Positions 1-5,001 of a stretch of DNA of 5,864 nucleotides are shown one piece after another. A program made the translations under genes and the position numbers. The notes beneath the pieces are model-generated. The model ran no database searches. It had not been told where the DNA came from and worked only from the letters and a program-made list of their open reading frames with translations. Numbering within the stretch: position 1 is the stretch's first letter; each line of letters opens with the position of its first letter. Source of the stretch: UBA4644 sp964646225 (GTDB taxonomy: Bacteria; Bacillota; Clostridia; Oscillospirales; Butyricicoccaceae); NCBI GenBank assembly GCA_964646225.1, contig CAZYAD010000063.1, forward strand, positions 1 to 5,864, given 5' to 3'.

Positions 1-52
1 TTGTGCTGACAATACTTGGCTGGAGACGGCCCGGGAAGATAAGTAACGCCTA
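1..52 (+). rRNA. rrf: 5S ribosomal RNA, 3' end (partial)
   Basis: The first about 50 bases match the 3' portion of clostridial 5S rRNA: a GTGCTGA start, the ACTTGG...GGAGAC...GCCCGGG helix and loop, then the GGAAGATAAGT tail. The 5' two thirds lie outside the window. The exact 3' end is inferred: it should fall near 50-54, just before the terminator stem at 56. 5S is normally the last gene of a 16S-23S-5S operon, so the window probably begins at the end of an rRNA operon read left to right. Open reading frames that cross this stretch are not genes. Confidence 0.85.
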
Positions 53-55
53 CAC

Positions 56-88
56 AAAACCCCGTAAGCTTGCGCTTGCGGGGTTTTT
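56..88 (+). terminator. Intrinsic terminator of the rRNA operon
   Basis: A 14-bp stem (arms 56-69 and 74-87, one G-U pair) with a 4-base loop ends in a run of five T. It starts a few bases after the 5S end, as expected for an rRNA operon terminator. The left arm begins with AAAA, so the structure could also stop minus-strand transcription coming from the permease remnant. Confidence 0.88.
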
Positions 89-143
89 GCTATTTTGCAT
101 GGAGGGTGTCAAGTTTTGGTTATCTGCCGTCAAAGAATTCTCA

Positions 144-174
144 GGTGTTCGGAAAGTGTCTTCGACCGAACACC
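144..174. repeat. Inverted repeat, 9-bp arms
   Basis: GGTGTTCGG (144-152) and its exact reverse complement (166-174) flank a 13-base loop. A third copy of the TGTTCGG core lies at 196-202, inside the end of the permease remnant, and a further 7-bp inverted repeat sits at 191-197/209-215. No T-run follows on either strand, so this is not an obvious terminator. It lies between the truncated end of the permease and the rRNA terminator. It may be an old recombination or element end, or a structured 3' region of the minus-strand transcript. Function is unknown. Confidence 0.5.
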
Positions 175-184
175 CTTGCGGAAA

Positions 185-619
185 TCACACAAGCTGTTCG
201 GTGAAGCGACAGCTTTCTGAGAAGATATGATCGACGCTGCATAGATATCCGCTGCTATCCCCACGAGCATAGCGCCCCGGAATATACGCTGCATATCTCG
301 CGCGAAGATCATACTCTTCTACACAGGCTGTGGATACGATGCTTGAAAAATCATATCCGCTGACTCCCACGGAATAATAGCCGTCGTATGTCTCTGCCTC
401 CGGGGCAGTGAGCTGCCCGTACCGATCTACATCGCCATATAACTCCATTACCGCGATTGTTGAGTAAGTTTCCTCCATCTGGTTCAGATTTTCCACACTA
501 TTACGATACAAATTCGCACTCATCACAAAAAAAGCTGTCACTGCTGCGAGCAGAAGAAGATTCAGCCATGTGCGCTCTCGAGCCCGTTGCAAATCTCGCA
601 TAAAGAACAAAATATGCAT
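185..619 (-). pseudogene. N-terminal remnant of an FtsX/MacB-like ABC transporter permease
   Basis: This 144-residue frame has a Lys/Arg-containing cytoplasmic start, one membrane segment (about residues 18-36, LLLLAAVTAFFV) and the beginning of an extracellular domain, with the NLYRNS and VMELYGDVDRYG stretches I associate with FtsX-like permeases of peptide or bacteriocin-type ABC transporters. Complete permeases of this family have several more membrane segments after a large extracellular domain. Here the frame stops at TGA (185-187), and what follows before the 5S terminator shows no recognisable continuation. The start ATG (617-619) is well supported by a GAAGGAAGG ribosome binding site on the minus strand. 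No ATP-binding partner gene is visible. It lies 77 bases downstream of the extended secreted-protein frame, in the same direction. Most likely it is a truncated, non-functional leftover. A genuine single-pass protein is possible but less likely. Confidence 0.6.
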
Positions 620-645
620 CGCAGTTACCTTCCTTCTTAGGCTGG

Positions 646-678
646 TAAAAGGCAGGCAGCAAAGCTGCCTGCCTTTTA
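646..678 (-). terminator. Hairpin terminator between secreted-protein gene and permease remnant
   Basis: This is a perfect 15-bp stem (arms 646-660 and 664-678) with a 3-base loop, GC-rich in the centre and closed by AAAA/TTTT. It lies about 19 bases after the second in-frame stop (697-699) of the secreted Cys-rich protein and 27 bases before the permease start. It is nearly symmetrical, so it could act on either strand. Its place after position 697, rather than close to the earlier TGA at 772, suggests the ancestral coding region ran to 697. It would limit transcription into the permease gene. Confidence 0.75.
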
Positions 679-696
679 TCTAAAATAAATGCTATA

Positions 697-774
697 TCAG
701 TTGCAATATTTGCAGGAGATGACTCTGTTAGTTTCGGTTTGCCGGACAACATCTCCGCAATTACGGCAAGCTCA
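697..774 (-). other. In-frame coding-like extension after TGA codon 65
   Basis: On the minus strand the codons after TGA (772-774) run in the same frame for 24 residues, to TGA at 697-699. They encode ACRNCGDVV, then a polar stretch, then SCKYCN: two CxxC pairs that would complete the metal- or disulfide-binding pattern of the upstream part. This is strong visual evidence that the original gene was 89 residues long. A 6-bp inverted repeat, TTGCCG/CGGCAA, begins 3 bases after the TGA with a 19-base loop, which is too loose to call a selenocysteine insertion element. spoIIP, gpr, trmO and the C_GCxxG gene all end in TGA, so a genome-wide reassignment of TGA is excluded. Confidence 0.6.
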
Positions 775-966
775 TACTTCATAGTAGATAGTAACAGTAT
801 GCGTTCCGCCGTATGGGCAATTCGGATGAATAGTTTTGGTCTTTTCAGTACACACAACCGTCCCCATGTTTCCACATTCATCACAACTATCGCCGCGTGC
901 AAAAACAGCAACGCTCAGCGCCAGTGCCAGCGTGGCTACCATCAGCAGACAGATCAATTTTTTCAT
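772..966 (-). CDS. Small secreted Cys-rich protein, possibly cut short by an in-frame TGA
   Basis: This 64-residue protein has a clear Sec signal peptide: MKK, then a hydrophobic core to about residue 20, with likely cleavage after VFA (residue 23). The exported part carries C28xxC31, C39 and C50 and resembles half of a zinc-ribbon or disulfide-rich domain. The start ATG (964-966) follows a strong AAGGAGG site (974-980). The frame stops at TGA (772-774) but continues without another stop for 24 codons to 697, adding C67xxC70 and C85xxC88. Extracellular small Cys-rich proteins of this look occur in gut Clostridia, often near ABC transporters. No specific family or function is recognised. The product is either the 64-residue form, an 89-residue readthrough form, or nothing useful if the TGA is a recent nonsense mutation. 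Confidence 0.7.
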   Translation of the reverse strand: MKKLICLLMVATLALALSVAVFARGDSCDECGNMGTVVCTEKTKTIHPNCPYGGTHTVTIYYEV

Positions 967-984
967 GGTTTTTCCTCCTTATTT

Positions 985-1014
985 CTTATGGTTTTGAATC
1001 ACTACTTTGTTCAA
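985..1014 (-). promoter_or_regulatory. Candidate proximal promoter of the secreted-protein gene
   Basis: On the minus strand TTGAAC (1009-1014), an 18-base spacer and CATAAG (985-990) form a weak sigma-A-type promoter close to the ATG at 966. The -35 overlaps the palindrome at 1007-1018, which could be an operator. The transcript start would lie only a few bases before the ribosome binding site, so this is a weak candidate. Confidence 0.3.
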
Positions 1015-1142
1015 ACAATGAATTGCGCCATAAGGAATCAGGAGTTTGCTCTCTGCCGCGAGGGCAGATCAGTCGATCCGGCCCATTGGTTTCACCCTTT
1101 CTCTCTTTTTCACTGTCGTCTTCGGTTCCACCTTCTAAATAT

Positions 1143-1171
1143 AATTTACCACAACACCTATCTGCGCGCAA
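1143..1171 (-). promoter_or_regulatory. Candidate distal promoter of the secreted-protein gene
   Basis: On the minus strand TTGCGC (1166-1171), a 17-base spacer and TAAATT (1143-1148, within an AT-rich run) make a possible sigma-A-type promoter. It would give a leader of about 170 bases before the ATG at 966, long enough for leader regulation, but I see no known riboswitch or T-box in it. Confidence 0.3.
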
Positions 1172-1257
1172 TTGACGGATTCGCAGAAAAATCGGCTCAA
1201 TTCTTGTGCAAAGCAACGAAAACGGGCGGGGAAAACGGGGGAAAGTGGCGATTTTTA

Positions 1258-2253
1258 TCAAAATGCGGACTCCTCCAGAAGGGTATCGGCCAGTGTCTCT
1301 GCAAATAGGCGCACCGCCGCCAGCGCCTCCTCCAGGGTGTTGCCGCAGGCACCCACCTCCAGAAGCATGGAGCCGGTGCGCAGATGCTGGTTGAAGCGGC
1401 TGGCACGGATGGAGATCGGCCGCATGATGCCGGGATACCGACTGTTCAGCCGCTGGTGCAGCTGGGCCTGAAAGGCCAGATTGTCCCGCCAGCCGTCGTG
1501 GGAAAGGCCCCCGGCATCGGTGCCGGTGACGAACATCAGCTGGGCGGTCTGCTGGCCGTCGATCTCCGCCGCCGTTTTGTAATAGGTGCCGCCGGAGGCG
1601 ATGGCGTCCCGGTGGACATCGATCACCAGTTGGATGGTGGGGTAGGCCTCGAGATAGCGCCGGATGTCGGCCAGCGCCCGGTTGTAGGAGCCGTTGTAGG
1701 CGGGGTAATCGTTTAGCGTGGTGCTATGTATGGCAGAAATGCCGCGGCTGTTGAGCAGGTCGCACAGCTCCTGCCCCACACGCAGCATATTGGCGGTGCT
1801 GTCGGTGGTGCGATACTCCCCCGTGGCGGTGTAGGTGTGTCCGGCGCTGGGGGTGTAGGACTCGGTGCCGTGGGTGTGCATGATAAGCACCTGCACGCCC
1901 TCCGTCCCCAGCGACACCGGGCGCTTTTGGGTCAGCAGGGCAGCCATGTCGATGGCGTAATCGGTCTGGTTCTTGAAATAGACCGTTCCGGAGGCGGGGG
2001 CTTCCTCGGCGCGGTACACCGGGGCAGCCGCAGCGGGGCTGTCCGCCGGAGACTGGGGCAGCGGCGACAGAAAGGCGCTTTCGCCAAGGGTGCGGCCCTC
2101 CTCCAGCGGCAGGGGAAAGGCCCCGGCAGGCTCCTCCGCCGCCGGAAGGTCGGGCAGGGTAAGGGGCGCGGCAGGATGCAGCCGCCACAGCGCTGCCGCT
2201 GCCAGCAAAAGGAACAGCGCCCAAAGGCCGCGCCTGCTCCGTTGTCCGGTCAT
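1258..2253 (-). CDS. spoIIP: Stage II sporulation protein P (peptidoglycan amidase/endopeptidase)
   Basis: SpoIIP works in the SpoIID-SpoIIM-SpoIIP complex: it is a membrane-anchored enzyme that cuts septal peptidoglycan so that the mother cell can engulf the forespore. With the start chosen here it has 331 residues. A membrane anchor lies at about 10-24, followed by a long Pro/Ala-rich linker to about 85, then the catalytic domain. Visible conserved motifs are MHTHGTESY (125-133), DVHRD (212-216), RFNQH (286-290) and LLEVGACGNT (297-306), which supply the metal-binding His and Glu residues expected for this family. The start at ATG 2253 follows a GGGGG-containing ribosome site at normal spacing. 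An in-frame ATG at 2316 would add 21 residues but has a poorer site and no conserved content. The gene is separated from gpr by an opposite-strand gene, so the usual gpr-spoIIP pair is split. No strong terminator is seen after it. Confidence 0.93.
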   Translation of the reverse strand: MTGQRSRRGLWALFLLLAAAALWRLHPAAPLTLPDLPAAEEPAGAFPLPLEEGRTLGESAFLSPLPQSPADSPAAAAPVYRAEEAPASGTVYFKNQTDYAIDMAALLTQKRPVSLGTEGVQVLIMHTHGTESYTPSAGHTYTATGEYRTTDSTANMLRVGQELCDLLNSRGISAIHSTTLNDYPAYNGSYNRALADIRRYLEAYPTIQLVIDVHRDAIASGGTYYKTAAEIDGQQTAQLMFVTGTDAGGLSHDGWRDNLAFQAQLHQRLNSRYPGIMRPISIRASRFNQHLRTGSMLLEVGACGNTLEEALAAVRLFAETLADTLLEESAF

Positions 2254-2327
2254 GCCACATTCCCCCTTTTTTGCGCCCTCTGCCCCGGAGCAGGGCCGAC
2301 ACGCGGGCGTTTCCATGGCATAGCCTA

Positions 2328-2356
2328 TTCCGCTTTTGCGGAAAGTATGCTATACT
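2328..2356 (+). promoter_or_regulatory. Promoter of the C_GCxxG_C_C gene with overlapping palindrome
   Basis: TATACT (2351-2356) is preceded by TGC (2348-2350), giving an extended -10. The matching -35 at 17-base spacing is TTCCGC (2328-2333), a poor match. That hexamer is one arm of a perfect hairpin, TTCCGC-TTTT-GCGGAA (2328-2343), a possible operator. The start of transcription would be near 2363, with AAAGGAAG (2377-2384) as ribosome site before the ATG at 2391. Confidence 0.55.
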
Positions 2357-2373
2357 ACCGGGGTATGGGTCAA
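2344..2373 (-). promoter_or_regulatory. Candidate promoter of spoIIP, overlapping the divergent promoter
   Basis: On the minus strand TTGACC (2368-2373), an 18-base spacer and CATACT (2344-2349) form a sigma-A-type promoter. The same -10 reads CATACTTT, one base from the sigma-E -10 pattern known for mother-cell genes, but I see no sigma-E -35 at the right distance. It overlaps the -10 of the plus-strand promoter base for base, so the two directions should compete for polymerase. Confidence 0.4.
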
Positions 2374-2390
2374 GAGAAAGGAAGAACGTC

Positions 2391-2795
2391 ATGCTGAAGG
2401 AACACGCGGAACATTTTTATCTGAACGACGGCTGTAACTGTGCAGAGGCCCTGCTGCTGGCGGCCAATGCGGAATACGATCTGGGCCTGCCCGACGAGGC
2501 GGCAAAGCTGATGGGTGGCTATGGCGGCGGCATCGGCTGCGGAAGCGCCTGCGGCGCACTTCTGGGTGCAGTGGCGGCCTATGGAGTGCTGCGCATGGAT
2601 CGCCGGGCTCACGAGACGCCGGATTTTAAGGAGCAGTGCGCCCGGCTGGCCGGGGACTTCCGCCGGCGGCTGGGGGAGCTGGACTGCGGGGCGCTGAAGG
2701 AGCGCTATGCCACCGGGCAGCAGCGCTGCCTGACAGTCGTACTGGCGGCCTGCGACGCACTGGAAAGCCTTCTGGCGGAAACCAAAGGGGCCTGA
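2391..2795 (+). CDS. C_GCxxG_C_C family putative redox-active protein
   Basis: This is a 134-residue soluble protein with the cysteine pattern that names its family: GCNCAEA (C15, C17), GGYGGGIGCGSACGALLGA (C50, C54), then C83, C99, C113 and C121. The glycine-rich middle segment and the final C-x7-C helix match the family pattern. Such proteins are small redox or metal-binding proteins of unknown biochemical role, common in anaerobes and often near redox enzymes. The start at ATG 2391 is supported by AAAGGAAG 6 bases upstream and an extended -10 promoter. It is transcribed away from spoIIP and towards gpr. Its TGA directly abuts the stop of gpr, and no terminator separates them, so its transcript probably runs antisense into gpr. 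No partner enzyme is adjacent. Confidence 0.88.
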   Translation: MLKEHAEHFYLNDGCNCAEALLLAANAEYDLGLPDEAAKLMGGYGGGIGCGSACGALLGAVAAYGVLRMDRRAHETPDFKEQCARLAGDFRRRLGELDCGALKERYATGQQRCLTVVLAACDALESLLAETKGA

Positions 2796-3620
2796 TCAGC
2801 ACAGGAACTGCTCCATCTCGGTGAGAGAAAGGGTCCCCTGCAGGGCCAGATTGATGGCCCAGCCCAGCAGCCGGGCGCAGCGGGACACCTGCCGGTCGAT
2901 ATCCCTGGGGGAGAGCAGCAGCGTGCCCTCCGGCGGCAGGTCGGTCTCGACCACGGTGGGGACGCCAAGCGCCACCACCGGCACCCCCAGCGTCTCCCGG
3001 TTCAGGGCCTTGCGGGGGTTGCAGGCCCCGCTGCCCGGGGCGATGCCGCTGTCACACAGCTGAAAGGCCCGACAAAGCCGCTCCGGCCTGCTGGCCGCAA
3101 GGGCATCCACCGCGATCACCGCCGCCGGGGCGGTCTGCCGCACCACACCGTGGAGCAGCTCGGCGGTCTCCACCCCGGTGTCGCCCAAAACGCCGGGGGC
3201 AACGGCGCACACGGGGCGCAGCTCGGAAAAATGCTGCGGCAGCACCTGCCGCAGATGGCGGGTCACCATCAGCTGCTCCAGTGTCAGCGGGCCGAGGGCA
3301 TCGCAGGTCATGGCGCGGTTGCCAAGCCCGGCCACCAGGATCAGTCCTTCCCGGGGTAGAAGCGGCTGCAAAAGCCCGGCCAGCACCCGGGCCGCACGCC
3401 ACATCCACCGGCTGTCCCAGGGAGCGCCTGCCGCAAGCTGGGCGGTGAGATACTGTCCCCGGGGCCGCCCCAGCGCCGCCGCGCCCTCCTCGTCCAGCAC
3501 CTCCACCCGATGGATGGCCAGCGGCTCCCGCCGCCATTCGGCCCATGCTACGCCGGGAATCGCAGCCTGTCCCAGGCCGTCCAGCCGCTCCATGGCCAGA
3601 TCGGTGCGCCGTGCTTTCAT
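2796..3620 (-). CDS. gpr: GPR endopeptidase (spore protease), compact form
   Basis: GPR degrades the DNA-protecting small acid-soluble proteins when a spore germinates. This 274-residue protein shows the family motifs in order: RTDLAMER (5-12), GLGNRAMTCDALGP (98-111), APGVLGDTGVET (141-152), VIAVDALAASR (168-178), DSGIAPGSG (190-198) and LGVPVVALGVPTVVE (211-225). Asp107 and Asp172 correspond by motif and spacing to the two essential aspartates of Bacillus GPR (Asp127 and Asp193). It is shorter than the Bacillus protein (about 370): the N terminus has only four residues before RTDLA, and the stretch between VPTVVE and LLLSPRDID is nearly absent, while the final helix is kept. An in-frame TAG lies six codons before the ATG, so no upstream start exists. 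The ribosome site is GGAGGG. Cys200 stands where I expect Gly in PGSGxGN. Gene symbol by homology. Confidence 0.93.
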   Translation of the reverse strand: MKARRTDLAMERLDGLGQAAIPGVAWAEWRREPLAIHRVEVLDEEGAAALGRPRGQYLTAQLAAGAPWDSRWMWRAARVLAGLLQPLLPREGLILVAGLGNRAMTCDALGPLTLEQLMVTRHLRQVLPQHFSELRPVCAVAPGVLGDTGVETAELLHGVVRQTAPAAVIAVDALAASRPERLCRAFQLCDSGIAPGSGACNPRKALNRETLGVPVVALGVPTVVETDLPPEGTLLLSPRDIDRQVSRCARLLGWAINLALQGTLSLTEMEQFLC

Positions 3621-3649
3621 ATGCCGTCCCTCCGCCTACCAGTTTTTGT

Positions 3650-3679
3650 TAGGTTCTCCGAAAGAACGAAGAATATTCA
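3650..3679 (-). promoter_or_regulatory. Sigma-G-like promoter of gpr
   Basis: On the minus strand TGAATA (3674-3679) exactly matches the forespore sigma-G -35 element. After 17 bases comes GAACCTA (3650-3656), which matches four of seven positions of CATACTA. The predicted start is about 22 bases before the ATG, leaving room for the GGAGGG ribosome site. gpr is a known sigma-G target in Bacillus, which supports this reading. Confidence 0.6.
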
Positions 3680-3688
3680 AATTAGCTC

Positions 3689-3717
3689 TTGCTTTTTTGC
3701 CGCAACAGTGATAAAAT
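3689..3717 (+). promoter_or_regulatory. Sigma-A promoter of rpsT
   Basis: TTGCTT (3689-3694), a 17-base spacer and TAAAAT (3712-3717) form a good vegetative promoter. Transcription would start near 3724, giving a leader of about 33 bases with AAGGGAGG before the GTG start. It sits back to back with the gpr promoter, with nine bases between the two -35 elements. Confidence 0.75.
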
Positions 3718-3756
3718 ACTTTTGCTGTAAATTTCGCTGTAAGGGAGGTCAGAGTC

Positions 3757-4014
3757 GTGCCCAATATTAAGTCTGCTAAGAAGCGTGTCCTGGTCAGCAA
3801 GGTCAACAATGCCGCCAATCGTGCTGCGAAGACCGAGATGAAGACCATGATCAAGAAGTTCGATGCCGCTGTCGCCGCTGGTGAAGGCATTGAGGCTGCT
3901 TATAAAACTGCTGTCAAGACCGTCGATCAGGGCGTTGCCAAGGGAATCCTGCACAAGAACGCCGCTGCTCGCAAGAAGAGCCAGCTCACCAAGAAGCTGA
4001 ACGCCGCTCAGTAA
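3757..4014 (+). CDS. rpsT: 30S ribosomal protein S20
   Basis: S20 is a small basic helical protein that binds 16S rRNA during assembly of the 30S subunit. This 85-residue protein shows the typical MPNIKSAKKRVLVSKVNNAANRA-type start (PNIKSAKKR, with N-x3-NR helix), an Ala- and Lys-rich middle and the LHKNAAARKKSQLTKKLN ending (residues about 66-83), at the normal family length. The start codon is GTG (3757-3759) with a strong AAGGGAGG ribosome site; the MPNIKSAKKR beginning fixes the start. It is a single-gene unit with its own promoter and terminator. Codon use is plainer and less GC-rich than in neighbouring genes, as expected for a highly expressed gene. Confidence 0.97.
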   Translation: MPNIKSAKKRVLVSKVNNAANRAAKTEMKTMIKKFDAAVAAGEGIEAAYKTAVKTVDQGVAKGILHKNAAARKKSQLTKKLNAAQ

Positions 4015-4032
4015 TCGTTTTACATGGCAAAC

Positions 4033-4065
4033 AAAAGCCGTCTCCCATGGGGAGGCGGCTTTTTT
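4033..4065 (+). terminator. Bidirectional terminator between rpsT and degV
   Basis: A 14-bp stem (arms 4033-4046 and 4050-4063, one G-T mismatch pairing as G-U) with a 3-base loop is followed by T4060-T4065 on the plus strand. On the minus strand the same stem ends in TTTTGTTT, so it can also stop the degV transcript. It lies 19 bases after the rpsT stop and 25 bases past the degV stop. Confidence 0.88.
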
Positions 4066-4089
4066 GTGCAGTATGGACGGGGGAAAACC

Positions 4090-4995
4090 TTATTTGTCCT
4101 GGGGGAAGGACGCACGGGCATCGCCGAAAAAGAACAGCGCCGTGGTGCCCGGCCCGCAGTGCGAGGCAATGATGGTGCCGATGTCATATACCGGCACGGC
4201 ACCCTCCAGTCCGGGAAAGCGGGCCAGCACGGCCTTGCGCAGTTCCTCGGCCTCCTGGGGACAGGCAGAGTGGGCGATGCAGCAGGGCCCGCGGTAGCGC
4301 TCTCCGTCTTTGGCGTGCTCAGCCATGCACTGCACGGTGCGCTGGATGGCGTTGTGCTTGCCGCGGACCTTGTCATAGGCGATGATATGGCCGGTGTCAT
4401 CCAGCCGCATGATGGGGCAGATGTTCAGCACCGAGCCCAGCATGGCGGCGAGGCCCGAGACACGCCCGCTGCGGCGGAAAAACTTCAGGTCGGTGGAGAA
4501 GAACTGGTGGTGGATTCGCTGCCGGTTGTCCAGCACCCAACAGACGGTCTCCTCCAGCGAAGCGCCGGCATCCCGCCGGTCGGCGGCCCCCAGCGTCAGC
4601 AGACCGTAGCCGCAGGAGCTGCACAGCGAGTCCAGCACCACCAGCTGCCGGTGGGGATATTTCTCCCGCAGAGCCTCGGCGGCCTTCTGAGCATTGAAAA
4701 AGGAGCCGGTCATGCCGGTGCCGAAGGCCAGGTGCAGCACATCTCCCTGCTGCAGCAGGCCATCGAAGAACTCCTCGTACTGGAATTCGTTCAGCTGTGC
4801 GGTAGAGGGCAGCGCGCCCCCGGCCAGCTTCTGATAAAAGGCGGGCAGGGCCTGGGGATCCCGGCACATGTCGTCCGGGAATTCCTGTCCGTCTGCAAAA
4901 TATGAATAAAAAAGCACCGGGATATCCCGCCGATCCGCCAGCGAAAAGGGAAAATCCACCGTTGATTCGCAGGATAAGAGAAATTGTCGTTCTAT
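4090..4995 (-). CDS. DegV family (FakB-like) fatty-acid-binding protein, apparent ATA start
   Basis: DegV proteins bind a fatty acid and, where FakA is present, hand it over for phosphorylation. Numbered from the ATA codon (301 residues), the motifs are LLSCESTVDFPFSLA (6-20, the N-terminal DSsaDLp-type motif), PSTAQLN (63-69), FGTGMTGSFFNA (91-102, lipid-headgroup loop), DLKFFRRSGRVS (169-180), LNICPIM (190-196) and IGTIIASHCGPGT (272-284). The usual GTG choice at 4959 would cut off the first conserved motif and has no ribosome site. Upstream, the frame is open to TAA with no ATG, GTG or TTG; the only codon at proper distance from GGAGG (5002-5006) is ATA at 4993-4995. So either ATA is used, or the sequence carries an ATG-to-ATA change. 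It is a single gene with its own promoter. The specific ligand is unknown. Confidence 0.88.
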   Translation of the reverse strand: MERQFLLSCESTVDFPFSLADRRDIPVLFYSYFADGQEFPDDMCRDPQALPAFYQKLAGGALPSTAQLNEFQYEEFFDGLLQQGDVLHLAFGTGMTGSFFNAQKAAEALREKYPHRQLVVLDSLCSSCGYGLLTLGAADRRDAGASLEETVCWVLDNRQRIHHQFFSTDLKFFRRSGRVSGLAAMLGSVLNICPIMRLDDTGHIIAYDKVRGKHNAIQRTVQCMAEHAKDGERYRGPCCIAHSACPQEAEELRKAVLARFPGLEGAVPVYDIGTIIASHCGPGTTALFFFGDARASFPQDK

Positions 4996-5001
4996 CGTGA
5001 A

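Larger units (their letters stand above)
967..1257. other. Intergenic stretch upstream of the secreted-protein gene
   Basis: This 291-base AT-richer stretch holds the ribosome binding site (974-980) and candidate promoters for the secreted Cys-rich protein. It also has a small palindrome TTGTTCAAACAA (1007-1018) and a 6-bp hairpin (1052-1057/1063-1068). On the minus strand a 91-codon frame covers 986-1261, with a hydrophilic, Glu/Lys/Arg-rich end. It starts inside the end of spoIIP, has no ribosome binding site that I can see and no recognisable domain, so I do not call it a gene. No hairpin terminator for spoIIP is visible just below 1258; only short direct repeats of AAAACGGG occur there. 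Confidence 0.45.

Noticed and set aside
735..774. Bacterial SECIS element after the TGA of the secreted protein
   Set aside because: Only a 6-bp stem with a 19-base loop can be drawn, without the compact GU-bearing apical loop expected. Selenocysteine cannot be supported from this window.
501..911. Minus-strand 136-codon frame overlapping the secreted protein and the permease start
   Set aside because: It spans the terminator hairpin and overlaps two better-supported starts. The translation has no recognisable domain or ribosome site.
739..1308. Plus-strand 189-codon frame across the AT-rich stretch
   Set aside because: It runs antisense to the secreted protein and its promoter and reads as random sequence.
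2254..2316. Longer spoIIP start at ATG 2316
   Set aside because: The extra 21 residues are not conserved in character, and the ribosome site is poorer than that of ATG 2253.
1726..2397. Long plus-strand frame (223 codons) antisense to spoIIP
   Set aside because: It is the mirror of a GC-rich gene: Gly/Ala/Arg-rich with no domain, and it overlaps spoIIP, whose motifs are unmistakable.
3178..3711. Plus-strand frame (177 codons) antisense to gpr
   Set aside because: Ser/Arg/Pro-rich low-complexity translation with no ribosome site. gpr is certain on the other strand.
4024..4905. Plus-strand frame (293 codons) antisense to degV
   Set aside because: It begins inside the rpsT terminator and mirrors a well-conserved DegV coding region.
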